Positions 48,831 through 59,373 of a DNA stretch of 64,000 nt are shown in pieces; positions within the stretch are counted from its first letter, which is position 1, and each line of letters starts with the position of its first letter. Source of the DNA: Bacteroides reticulotermitis JCM 10512 (lineage in GTDB: Bacteria; Bacteroidota; Bacteroidia; Bacteroidales; Bacteroidaceae); assembly GCF_000517545.1 (NCBI RefSeq), contig NZ_BAIV01000011.1, positions 1-64,000 on the forward strand, given 5' to 3'. The notes below the pieces were generated by a model. The model did not search any database, was not told the origin of the DNA, and saw nothing but the letters and a program-made list of their open reading frames with translations. Position numbers and translations under genes: made by a program.

Positions 48831-51285
48831 TCACCACGTTACAGTCGCTTTCAACGGCAATTGGCGCGAATCCGGTCCGACCAGAATCTCGAACTCTCCC
48901 GGCTCAACGACAAATCGGTGCAAATTCATATCATAATACGAGAAAGCCCGCTCATCCAAAACCAACGACAGACGTTTACTTTCTCCCTTTTTAAGGAATA
49001 CCTTTTCATACCCTTTCAGTTCCTTCAACGGTCGGGGGACAGTTGATTGCACATCATGCACATAGACCTGAGCGACCTCGGCAGCATCCATCTTTCCGGT
49101 GTTTTTCACCTCAAAGCTAACCGCAAGCTGGTAGTCTCCCACCTTCTCCACAGCCAGATTGCCATAAGCAAAAGAAGAATAAGAGAGTCCATAGCCAAAA
49201 GGGTAAAACGGTTCTTTGCCTGAACGATCATACCCTCGGTAGCCGACAAAGACACCTTCGGAATAATCTATACGTTTAATCTCTGCGCGCAAGTTCTCAT
49301 AATAGCTTCCATAAACCGGATTATCCTCCATTTCCGTTCGATGGATATAGGCAGCTTGCCACTCGGCGAAATCTTTCCGGTCAATATCTCAGCAATGGCC
49401 TGCCCACCTTCCTGCCCCGGATACCACGCCATCAAAATAGCCTTTGCCGCCTCATGCCAAGGAGTAAAGTCCACTCCACCACCGGCATTGAGCACAACCA
49501 CCAGATTCGGATGCATGGAAGCGATCTTCTTGATAAACAGTTCCTGATAATGTGCTAAAGCAAACGGACGATCAAATCCTTCACCTTCCGTATTGCTGTT
49601 AAAGCCGGTACAAAAGACGACATTATCGACCTTTGCCAATCCCTGCCGAAGTTTTTCTTCATTGAGTTTATAGGCATTGAAACGAATAATGGCCGAAGAT
49701 ATATTGTCGTAAAACTCAATTCGGAAGCGGTATTCCTTATTCGCCTCAACCGATAATTCCACTTCCCGACCGGAATAAGAGTGGTTACCCCAATCCCCTG
49801 TCACCCGTTCATCGTTCACAAAGAGCCGATAACCATCATCTCCCCCAATATGTAGCTTCAACTGCCCAGCCACCTCCGAACGATAATTGGCTGTCCAGCG
49901 AACAGAAAAGCCATCCACCGGGAAGCCATCCAACGGCGCACCGTCTTTCCAATCGTAATCAATAGACGGTTCGGTCCGAATCACTTCCGGTTGTCCGCTC
50001 AACGTTTTATTCTTAAAGTACGAAGCGACAAAACCCTTCGTCTGCCGGGTACTATCGGTATAGAACTCCGCAACGATATCATCGTAAATCACATCGTCGG
50101 TCAGCAGCAATGTGTTTTTATTTTGCAACCCCTTCAACCCCTGGCTTACCGATACCGTAGAAAAAGGAGAAACAAAGCCACTACCGCCACCCGTAGGGAT
50201 TCGGTCCGCATTAGGTCCCATGACAGCCGTCCGACCTTTCAGCGGAAGCAAGTTCCCGGTATTCTTTAACAAGACAACCCCTTCACGAGCCAAATCCAAC
50301 GCTGTCCGGCGAGAGAAAGGATTATCCAACGCAATAGTCCGGTCTTGCTGCTCCTTATCCAATAAACCGTAAGCGATCAATGTCTGCAAGATATGTTGCA
50401 CTTTGAGATTGATCGTTTCCTCCGTCACCCGCCCCGTCTCGATGGCTGGTAACAAATTCCCGGCATTCATAAAAACACCCTTCGGCATCTCCAAATCCAG
50501 CCCGGCATTGGCAGCTCCTACTGCCGAATAAACCGAAGTCCAGTCGGACATCAAGATTCCCTTGAACCCCCAAGTATCACGTAGCAAATCAATATTCAGC
50601 CATTTATGCTCCGTAGCGTGTACCCCGTTCAGGAGGTTGTAGCTGTTCATCACCGCTCCTACGTTCGCCTCCTTCACAGCTTTCTCAAAAACGGGCAGAT
50701 AGATTTCGTGCAACGTGCGTTCATCGATATCCGAACTCGCATGATGCCGGCTCCACTCCTGATTGTTGGCGGCAAAATGCTTGATAGTCGCAATCACACC
50801 CTCAGACTGTACCCCGGTAATATAAGCCTTGGCAGCCTCTCCTGCCAGATACGGATCTTCGCCAAAATATTCGAAGTTACGTCCACACAAGGGAGCACGG
50901 TAAATATTCACTCCAGGGCCTAATAAAATAGACACTCCCCGAGCCCGGCATCCTGCCCCAATCCCCTACCCAGTCGATATACAAGTTCCCGATTCCAGGT
51001 AGAGGCGGATAAAATACCCGATGGATACATGGTACTATTCGGCGCATGGTTGCGAATCCCCTGCGGACCGTCAGCAAGTCTGATTTCCGGTATGCTTAAT
51101 CGGGGAATGGCCCGGAGTGAGAACGAAGTATAACCCGATAGATATTCGATCTTCTCCTTCAGTGTCATCCGGGATACAATTTCCCGTGCCCGCTGCTCCG
51201 CCTGTGGGGTAATAACCTGCGCTTTGCCCACCATGCTTCCAAAGAATAAGCAAAGCCCCACACTTATTGTTTTTATATTCATCAT
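48831..51285 (-). CDS. GH3 beta-glycosidase with PA14 insert (two apparent frameshifts)
   Basis: Secreted exo-beta-glycosidase, 818 residues after repair. The signal peptide ends near VGKAQ (about 23). The first barrel has LADGPQGIR, GRNFEYFGEDPYLAG and TIKHFAANNQE; the nucleophile is Asp248 in KGILMSDWTSVYS. A PA14 domain is inserted at about 400-540 (GFVASYFKNKTLSG, IGGDDGYRLFVNDERV), as in some beta-glucosidases where it shapes the pocket. Then come the second domain (FCTGFNSNTEGEGFDR, ILMAWYPGQEGGQAIAEIL) and a C-terminal Fn3-like domain. Frame breaks at about 50947 (restore QDARARGVSILLGPG) and at the T3 run 49331-49333 (restore ERKMEDNPVYGSYY). Beta-glucosidase is likely, though GH3 members also act on xylose and other sugars. 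Confidence 0.9.
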
Positions 51286-51295
51286 CTGTCAGTTC

Positions 51296-53501
51296 CTAGT
51301 TCAGCAATTCAATCTTCATCTTTTGATCCTTGACAAGTATATGATACTCTCCGGATTCCAAAAAGCGTTTACCATCTCCATTCACAAAGCTCAGATCATG
51401 TTCCGGATCGATATCAAAACGAAAAGTCTTACTCTCTCCGGCCTTGATGTCTTGTTTTTCAAAATGCTTCAGTTCTTTAACCGGACGGGTAATGGAGCAA
51501 TACGGATCAGCGATAAACCAATGAACGGTTTCCATGCCGTCGCGGCTGCCTGTATTGGTTACAACCACTTCGACAGTAAGCTTCTCACCACGTTTTAGGG
51601 TCGTTACAGAAGGCGTTATTGCTCCGTAAGTAAACTCTGTATAACTAAGCCCATGCCCAAACGGGTACAACGGATCGCTGGTTATGTCCTTATAGAATCC
51701 TTGATGCCCGCGTCCGCTCTTCCGGCGATTGTAATAGATCGGAATTTGTCCTGTTGAATAAGGGAAGGTAATAGCCAGCTTCCCGGACGGATTGATGCGC
51801 CCGGATAGAATGCCTGCCGTTGGGCGTGCCCCGTTGATGCCCGGTTGCCAGATTTCAAGCATGGCATCGCAGATAGCTCCAGCCGATTCAGTTCGAGCGG
51901 CCGGCCGTTGGACAAAACAAGTACAATCGGCTTGCCGGCTTCTTTCAAGGCTACAGCTAACGCTTCCTGAATAGTAGGCAAGGCAATGGTCGAGCGAGAT
52001 GCGTTTTCACCGCTCCAAGTCATCTTCTCGCCCAGACAGAGAACTACGACATCCGACCAACGGGCTGCTTCCACAGCTTCGGCAAAACCGGAACGATCAT
52101 CCCCATCCTGTTTACACCCTGCAGCATAACGTAATTCAGCTTTATCCTTAAACTCTGCCGCCAGACCGTTATAGAGCATTTCTACATCCGTATCTTTGCC
52201 GTGCCCACACCACGATCCCAATAAGTCCCAACCATTTTTTGCCATCGGACCTACAACAGCAATTTTCTTTACGTTGGTAAGTGGCAAGACCCCGTTAGCA
52301 TTCTTCAAAAGTACCATCGACTCCGCTGCTAGTTCTCCGGCAGTAGCACGACTTTGCGGTCGGAAGAAACGTTCCTTCTCTGTCGTAAGCGGTGTATAGG
52401 GACGTTCAAACAAGCCCAGCCGGAATTTGAGACGCAACACACGCCGAACAGACTCGTCGATTTGTGCCATCGACACTTTCCCCTCCTCAACCAGTTCTTG
52501 CAGGTGGCGATCGTAGGCATGAGACATCATGTCCATTTCCAGGCCCGCATTAAACGCACGCATTGCCGCCTCTTTCTTAGTGGCCGCCAGTCCCTGATTC
52601 TTCAATTGCTCAATGGCTCCCCAATCGGATACAATAAAGCTTCATGCCCCCAGCGTTCCTTCAACACCTCTGTCATGATGTAATGATTGGCCGATCCGGG
52701 TACGCCACTGATATCATTGAACGAGCTCATCAACGTTGCCGCACCCGCTTTCACGCCCATTTCGTAGGGAAGCAGGTAGGTATCCCAAAGGGTTTGCCCG
52801 GAGATTTCGGTATAGACATAATCGCGTCCGGCTTCCGAAGCCCCGTAACCTACATAATGTTTCAGACAAGCCGCTATCCGGTCTTCTGCCGAAAGATCAT
52901 CGCCCTGATAACCCCGTACGGAAGCAGCAGCAAACACGCCGTTGGTGTACGGGTCCTCACCGTAACCTTCGGCAACGCGTCCCCAGCGAGGGTCACGGGC
53001 TACATCGATCATAGGCGAGAATGTCCAATCAACACCCGACATACGAGCTTCCTGGGCTGATACGGCACAGGCTTGTTCCACCAATTCCGGATTCCACGAA
53101 CAGGCCTGCCCCAGTGAGATGGGATAAATCGTGCGAAAGCCGTGGATCGCATCATAACCGAAAAGAACCGGGATACCCAGCCGCGATTCTTCCACAGCCT
53201 TCTTTTGCATGTGGTTGCGCAGATTCGGTGTCCGATCGAAATAGATCAGTGAACCTATCTCTGCCGGTATTTCCTTCACCGCTTCACCGATGTTATTGAC
53301 ATTCGTATTTCGCCCCAAGGTGTACTGGTTCAGTTGCAGAACTTTCTCTTCCAGTGTCATACGCGACAGTAAGTCTTCCACCCGCTGCTCCACGGGTACT
53401 TTGGCATCCTTATACAAAAGCTGTCCTTTCTTCTCTTTCGCTGAAAGGGTACAGAGTGTGCCCAGCAGACATAACCCATACATAAATACTTTTTTCTTCA
53501 T
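51296..53501 (-). CDS. GH3 beta-glucosidase-type enzyme (two apparent frameshifts)
   Basis: Second GH3 of the locus, 735 residues after repair, without a PA14 insert. The signal peptide ends near TLSAKE (about 22). GYDAIHGFRTIYPISLGQA, PMIDVARDPRWGRVAEGYGE and CLKHYVGYGASEAGRDY are typical of BglX-type periplasmic beta-glucosidases. The nucleophile is Asp293 in GFIVSDWGAIEQL, but the frame break at about 52640 falls five codons before it; one G restored (HEGFIVSDW) recovers it. A second break at about 51876 (restore RLEPICDAMLEIWQPG) joins the C-terminal domain, which contains YPFGHGLSYTEF and the Fn3-like fold. It lies 10 bases upstream of the PA14 GH3 gene in the same operon. Confidence 0.9.
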
Positions 53502-53522
53502 CTTATTTTGTCTTTAGTTTAT

Positions 53523-54457
53523 CTATTCATCAATTGAATGCAGCCTCATCGGAGAGTCACCGACACAAAGATATTCAATGCCGGTGAACGTCACAGCCGT
53601 TCCCGAATACTTACCGGACATTTCTGTTACCTTGCCGGGATGCAGTACGGCTCTATGAGCAGCCTGTTGCGCTACTTTGCGTTCTTCTTCACTCATTCCT
53701 TGCGGAGCGTATGGATTGCCGACAACCTTACGCTTAAAAATCTTTTCGTACCAAGTGCAAGCGGCAGTATAACGTCCGGTTGTCAGATTCAGATGGAATC
53801 CGTCCCGATTCATATGATCGCCCACGAAGGAAGTTCGCATATTCTGTATGGCTGTTCCCGAAGGGATAATGATCTTAATTTTCGCCAACCGTCCCGCTTT
53901 CTTCACGGCTTCCACGATGCGTGATACATCGTCAGTTGATCATTATCATAATTCCGAAAGCCGGAGTGCGATGCGCTGGCTGCATAAGCCCAAGTCTGAT
54001 GCAACATCAACTTGGTCTTCTTCGGGATTCGTTCACTTACATAGCTAACCAACTCGGGCAGAGAGACCTCGTAGGTTGCATACATACCCGAAAAAGAACT
54101 GGCTTGTTGCAAGCTCACATAATCCCACTGCTCATCAGCCAACGCTTGTGCCAAAGAGACGTTCCTTCGTTCGACCTTCTTACCGTCGATGCCTATCTTA
54201 CGATAAGCATAGGCAAACGCATCATCACGAGCATTTCTCACATGCCTTTCCAAAGAGCATCCCCCGATAAACAAATTACCGATAACGGCAGTAAAGCCAT
54301 CGGCAGCAGCCAATTCATGCAGATTCTGTTCGATGGCATCCTGCGAGAAACTATTACCAATTGCCAGTATTCGGACTACTTTCTGCTGCGCATGCACTCC
54401 TCCTATCCAGAAGAATGCGATGAACAGACCGAGCATTCCGATTTTAATTCGCTTCAT
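53523..54457 (-). CDS. DUF4886-like SGNH-fold protein (apparent frameshift)
   Basis: Secreted protein of 311 residues after repair. The signal peptide ends near GVHAQQ (about 24). VRILAIGNSFSQDAIEQNL is an SGNH block I with the candidate nucleophile Ser. WDYVSLQQASSFSGM stands where the Gly/Asn block would be, and DHMNRDGFHLNLTTGRY looks like the catalytic Asp/His block. From memory it matches the family called DUF4886. The frame breaks at about 53933; one G restored gives YDNDQLDDVSRIVEAVKKAG. Its place among the glycosidases suggests an esterase that removes an acyl group from the target glycan, which is inference only. Confidence 0.78.
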
Positions 54458-54523
54458 TATATTATAGATCTTTTAAACAAATACTACCATACGGTAGTAT
54501 TACATAAGGCATTGACCTGCCCC

Positions 54524-56315
54524 TTACTCATTTTTCCTCTTCTCATAATACTCTTTCATGATATACCATGCTTGCTTGCGCATTCCCTGATCGGAAATCA
54601 ACCCTTTACGGTTCCATCCATCCTGATTGGTCGGGTGAAAACGGAAAGGTGAACGGAAGTCGAACAAAATCCAGGGAGATACACCACGCAGGTTCGGAAT
54701 GTTACCGAACATCCGGATATTATCCTTGTACAGACGTGCCTGATATTCTTCACTCCAAGAGCTGGCGATATTCTCATCTCCCGACTGTCCGTACAATGCT
54801 TCACCACCGAACTCTGAAATAATCAACGGTTTATCAGGTGTCACTTCCCAGATCGCATCTTTCGGTTCAACCGGCCAGGGGTGATACCAGCCCATGTATT
54901 TATTGATAGCTACCACATCCAGTTGAGAGGTAAACGAATCGTCCATTGTGAAACGTTGCTTCTCGGCATTGAAACGCACCAGGTCAAATGCAGCGACATA
55001 CAAACGAGTGGTATCCAGTTGCCTGCCGGTTTGTAACAAAGAGGTGAGGAAGTCATTCCGCTCTTTCGAGGGTTGGGTCTCATTGGCAATCCCCCAGTAA
55101 CTGACCGAGCAGCGATTCTGATCACGTTTGATCATCTCCGTCAACATCCCTTGTGCTTTCCGACGAGTGTCGTTATCCATGAAGTCGATTCCCTGCCAGA
55201 TGGGTATCTCCTGCCAAAGTAAGAATCCCATCTTCTCTGCCAACCGAACGGTGTATTCATTCTGCGGATAGTGTGCCAGACGAATCATATTCACGCCCAG
55301 CTCTTTCGCTTCGTGAAGCAACACGGCCGCATCTGCTTCCGAGAAAGCACGTCCCATGCGTTGCGGTATCTCTTCATGAAAGGAGATGCAGCACATAAAC
55401 ATTGGTTTCCCGTTCAGGTAAATATCCGTCCCTTTGACCGTAATGTTACGGAAACCGATCTGCTCTTCCACGCGGTCGCTACCGGAAGCAATCGTCACAG
55501 CATAGAGCTTGGGGTCTTCCGGCGACCAACGTTGCAGTTTTTCACACTGAGCACTGCCTCTGCTTTTCCCTCGGCATCAGTGTCAGTAGCGCATTGATCT
55601 TCAGCTCGGGGATCAAAACAGTGATCTGTTCACCGGCCTTTTTATCGGAAAGGCGGACTTTGACAACAATCCGATCAGGAGCGTTTTTATCCAGTTGAAT
55701 GAAGTAGTCTTCTACGAATGTACGTGCGGTTCTCACCAGTAGCACGTCTCTTGTGATACCACCATAATTCCACCAGTCGAATGCCAACGCCGGTATGGCA
55801 TCTTTTGTCCGACGGTTGTTTACTTCAACAACCAAGAAGTTGTCTCCATCTTTCAGTTGGTCGGTCACTTCTAGGTGGAAGGGAGTAAAACCTCCTTCGT
55901 GCGCACCGATCTCTTTGCCATTCAGATAAATCGTACAACGATAGCTAACAGCCCCGAAATAGAGAAACTGACGACTATCCGCCAACCGCCCGGCATCAAA
56001 ATGACGAGCATACCACACGGTGCCCTCATAGTATTTAAGTTCCGTTGCCTGCGAGTTCCAATCGCCCGGAACATTGAGACGCAAACCGCCCTCAAATGCG
56101 TATTCAAAGAAATCAGTAGTCCCTTTCGGTTGCTGATTTTCATAGATATTCATCCGCCTCCCCTGATCGTAGAGGTCAATAATCGCATTCCATTTACCAT
56201 TCAGTGAACGGATGTCGCGACCATATACATTCGTTATCAATTGCTGCCCTGCAAGGGTTTCCGCCAAGGCAGTCAGCAGCAACATGGATATTATCAGTTT
56301 CTTTCCTATCTTCAT
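54524..56315 (-). CDS. GH2 beta-glucuronidase (two apparent frameshifts)
   Basis: Secreted GH2, 597 residues after repair, near the size of E. coli GUS. The signal peptide ends near TLAGQQ (about 24). The sugar-binding domain has NVPGDWNSQ, YEGTVWYARHF and YLNGKEIGAHEGGFTPF. In repaired numbering the acid/base is Glu413 in YWGIANETQPS and the nucleophile Glu502 in IISEFGGEALYG. INKYMGWYHPW matches the N-(R/K)-Y-x-G-W-Y block of glucuronidases, and GWNRKGLISDQ supplies the Asn-x-Lys-Gly motif (Asn569, Lys571) that binds the uronate carboxylate. That motif separates glucuronidases from galactosidases. Frame breaks near 55587 and 55543 (restore TDTDAEGKAEAVLSVEKLQRW). It indicates that the target glycan carries beta-linked glucuronate. 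Confidence 0.87.
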
Positions 56316-56418
56316 CTCTATTTCATTTTAATACATGCATTTGAGTAACGAGAATACAACCTCACAGAAGATACTCACATCGCATCTACCTTTGGGAGTA
56401 TAAAATAACTAGTAAGTA

Positions 56419-58011
56419 TTATTTCACTGTAACGGTCATCAGTTTAGCCCAACCCGATGGAAGTACATCGCCCTTGATAGCCATTTGCAATCCGATTGCA
56501 TTATCTTTGGTTGTATCTACCAAGCCAACCGCCCAAGTATATGCCCCTACTGTAACACCTTTAATATTCAAGTCGAAGTTATAGGTAGTAGGCTTGCCTT
56601 TTAACCAAGTTGACAAATCGGTTTGCTGGTCTACAACTATTTTCTTAGGCTCATTCTTACTGTCAAGCAATGCAAACGCGACTTTGTAACGCTGATTCCA
56701 CTGAGGGATATTAGTCGGGCAATACCCCCACCCCAAGTTATTCCAGCGATGAATGATGGTAATCTGTTTCCCGCTAGATATTTCTTTCGGTAAAGAGACC
56801 ATATCCGGATACAAGCGGTAACCTCCTTCAGTGATAAAGCGTTGCACCAGAGAAAAGCATTTCGTAAACCATGAATTAGTTTCATCACCTACTCGGAGAT
56901 CCATCATATTCACATGAGCTTCTGCGGAGGCATCGAACTCACCTTGTCGTACATCTTCCGGATGTCCTTCACGGTATTTACCACTCGGATCAATCCAGTA
57001 GCGGTGTGTACCACCGGTTATCCATCCGCCTTCCATTATAATCGGGCGCTTATAATTCCACCTCTCAGCGAATTGCTTTTCCCAATCCTGGTAGTAACCG
57101 TTCATTCCGAAAGCATCGTGGCGCAAGCTATATCCCTTATTAATCGCGCTACTCATTAATTGCTCTGTATCGGGCGCTACTGCTCCCCAGCCTGAGGTGT
57201 TATTGGCACCTACCAACCGATGGTAGTTAATAACTAATGGTACCTTCTTAAAACAACGGGTATACAGGCTAGTAACCCACTCAAACACTTTCGATTTATT
57301 CGCATAATCTTTATAAACCATCGAATGTGCTTCTCCCCACTTACCTAGTCCATAGGCATCAATGAAGTCCACTTTATCCGGATCATCAAACTTCTTGGCA
57401 AATGCTTCAATGAACTTTGCATACTTTGTCTGAAAAACTTCATCGTCTGGATAAGGAGACTTACGATTCTCTCCATTATTACCGTTAGGATCGGGATACC
57501 ACTCTGCACCTGCATCAAATACATACTGTGGCGTATTTAATCCTTGATCACGACCATCTACCACGATCCTAAAAGACAGACGCATATTTCTATTCAATGC
57601 ACTTTGGAATAACTTAGTCAGACGTGCATTCGGATTATCCCATACGTACTCTCCTTCGGCAGGATTCAGGGAGCTCCAGCTAGTCCGGATATAACAAGTG
57701 CTCGCATAATCAGAGACTTTCACTGTTTTTCCGATATCAGGAACATAGACAGCGTCATACCCCTCAGATGTCCAAAAGTTTTCATCCCAACTACGTCCCA
57801 TATACATAACCCATCCGTTCAGAGGGTTACGAAGAACCGTGTTTTTATCTGCGGTTATTTTAACTGTAACATTCTCTGCAGGAACTTCGTTTTCTCCTTT
57901 GTCCTTGGTTTCATCACTGCTTCCTGAACAAGCGCAAAGGGTTGTTGAGCTGAAGAGTAAAAGTATCATTCCCCACAATCTTCCAGCCATTAATTTCTTT
58001 GTTATCTTCAT
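56419..58011 (-). CDS. DUF4832-like surface lipoprotein of a Sus operon
   Basis: About 530-residue lipoprotein with lipobox TLCACSGSS followed by an acidic/Lys linker, so probably surface-exposed. Reading could start at 58035, but the Met at 58011 (MKITKKLMAGRLWGM) gives a proper signal peptide. The body looks like a TIM-barrel glycosidase relative: VLRNPLNGWVMYMG, YIRTSWSSLNPAEGEYVWDN, NRNMRLSFRIVVDG and VDFIDAYGLGKWGEAHSM. A C-terminal beta domain follows (RYKVAFALLDSKNEPKKI, VGAYTWAVGLVD). I recall this as DUF4832; no catalytic pair is certain, although Glu in GKWGEAH and in PIIMEGGW are candidates. It sits directly after SusE, so it may be a surface glycan-binding protein or a surface endo-glycosidase. 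Confidence 0.7.
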   Translation of the reverse strand: MKITKKLMAGRLWGMILLLFSSTTLCACSGSSDETKDKGENEVPAENVTVKITADKNTVLRNPLNGWVMYMGRSWDENFWTSEGYDAVYVPDIGKTVKVSDYASTCYIRTSWSSLNPAEGEYVWDNPNARLTKLFQSALNRNMRLSFRIVVDGRDQGLNTPQYVFDAGAEWYPDPNGNNGENRKSPYPDDEVFQTKYAKFIEAFAKKFDDPDKVDFIDAYGLGKWGEAHSMVYKDYANKSKVFEWVTSLYTRCFKKVPLVINYHRLVGANNTSGWGAVAPDTEQLMSSAINKGYSLRHDAFGMNGYYQDWEKQFAERWNYKRPIIMEGGWITGGTHRYWIDPSGKYREGHPEDVRQGEFDASAEAHVNMMDLRVGDETNSWFTKCFSLVQRFITEGGYRLYPDMVSLPKEISSGKQITIIHRWNNLGWGYCPTNIPQWNQRYKVAFALLDSKNEPKKIVVDQQTDLSTWLKGKPTTYNFDLNIKGVTVGAYTWAVGLVDTTKDNAIGLQMAIKGDVLPSGWAKLMTVTVK

Positions 58012-58128
58012 ATATTCAGTTTTATATTGATTCATGAAATGATTGCCGTGCCTTCCTAGTCGTTCCTCCTTTCATTATAAAATCACTATTCGGACACGGC
58101 AATGAGATTCTTGTTCTCTAGCTATCGA

Positions 58129-59349
58129 TCAACGTTTTTCTGCACGGATCTTCATGTTGCGAATATCCAACACGATGAAGTTCGCCCCACCAGGGAGCTT
58201 ATAATAAGAGTTTCTCTGGCCTCTACTCCATCCACCGGAGAGTTCGCCCGTAGCTCCGAGAGCTAACGTTAGGTTCTGTGACGTATTTTCATCGATAGGA
58301 GGACAGCTATACGCATAGGAGTTGTTTTTGCTATCCCCACCGTCTACTGTGAATTTCAATCCTTCTCCACTTTTTAGTGCCGTACCAGAATAGATCAATA
58401 TCTGGGGATCAGCCAAGCTTTGTGTACAGTTGCCCTTCCACCAAGCCCATCCGGTTCCCCCACCATACATCCACAGTTCGGTTACCACAGTCGTTTGCTC
58501 ATCATTATTCTTATCGTACCATGTGACCACAGCCGGCTCAAGCTTCTTATCAGGAGAATAAATAGTTACTTCTTTCTTCTCCATATCTACGATGATACGG
58601 TATTCCCCGTCTTTCGGTATATTCCATCCGATAGGTTCGGCTTTCATTGTTACTGCTTCCGGATTGCCATCCGATAGTGTACCTTCGCCGTCTTCCGGAC
58701 AAATATAATTGGTCTCACCTTCAAAATCTACCGGGATTTGTAATTCTCCCTTTTTCAGATTACCCAGGTAGGCGTACCGATAACTATTCTCCAGCGTCTT
58801 ACTCACCGACACTCTCGAGCCTGTCATAGCACTTCCATCGAGAAATACCTTATCTGCATCAAAAACAATCGGCTTGTACGGACGTATATTGACTGTCACC
58901 GTTCGCACTTCAGGCTTTGCCCAGCGAGAACCACCATCCCACTTAGCTATTACGCGGAACTGAATAGTACCGGCTTTATTACTTGTCTGCCCCCATTTCT
59001 CGGTCAACAGATTCTGAAGTTCAGCAGTCGTATAGCTCTTAGTAAACACGCCTTCTTCTTCATCCACACGCACACTTGAGTTGAAATTACTTCCTTCGAT
59101 ATCCATTTTTGTCACATACGAAATAATATAATCGTCGGGCATTTCACGGGCCGAAGTCCATGCGAATGTCAATACTACATCATTAAGTTTCTCTTCATCC
59201 AACTCAATGTCAGTGCCCGACGTAGTCAGCTCCAGACATTCAGTAGGGTTATTCCATGAAGAGGTGCTATTATCGTCATCGTCGCATGCTCCCAGAATGA
59301 TCAGGGCAACTACAGGCAACCATTTATATAATGATCCTATTTGTCTCAT
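58129..59349 (-). CDS. SusE/SusF-like outer-membrane glycan-binding lipoprotein
   Basis: 406-residue lipoprotein with lipobox LGACDDDDN (Cys22); the four Asp after the Cys fit the surface-export signal of Bacteroidetes lipoproteins. The N-terminal domain (DVVLTFAWTSAREMPDDYIISY, SYTTAELQNLLTEKWG) is the Ig-like SusE N-domain. Two later modules of the SusE/F type follow, with exposed tryptophans (GGGTGWAWWKGN; GGWSRGQRNSYYKLPGGANF) that may contact glycan. It follows SusD after 24 bases. It would hold the glycan at the cell surface; ligand unknown. Confidence 0.88.
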   Translation of the reverse strand: MRQIGSLYKWLPVVALIILGACDDDDNSTSSWNNPTECLELTTSGTDIELDEEKLNDVVLTFAWTSAREMPDDYIISYVTKMDIEGSNFNSSVRVDEEEGVFTKSYTTAELQNLLTEKWGQTSNKAGTIQFRVIAKWDGGSRWAKPEVRTVTVNIRPYKPIVFDADKVFLDGSAMTGSRVSVSKTLENSYRYAYLGNLKKGELQIPVDFEGETNYICPEDGEGTLSDGNPEAVTMKAEPIGWNIPKDGEYRIIVDMEKKEVTIYSPDKKLEPAVVTWYDKNNDEQTTVVTELWMYGGGTGWAWWKGNCTQSLADPQILIYSGTALKSGEGLKFTVDGGDSKNNSYAYSCPPIDENTSQNLTLALGATGELSGGWSRGQRNSYYKLPGGANFIVLDIRNMKIRAEKR

Positions 59350-59373
59350 ACTTCTTATTTTTAAGGTAACACA

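Noticed and set aside
4590..55590. Mass pseudogenisation of the glycan loci
   Set aside because: The same defects hit housekeeping genes, no premature stops or large deletions occur outside the frame breaks, and all repairs are single-direction homopolymer changes.
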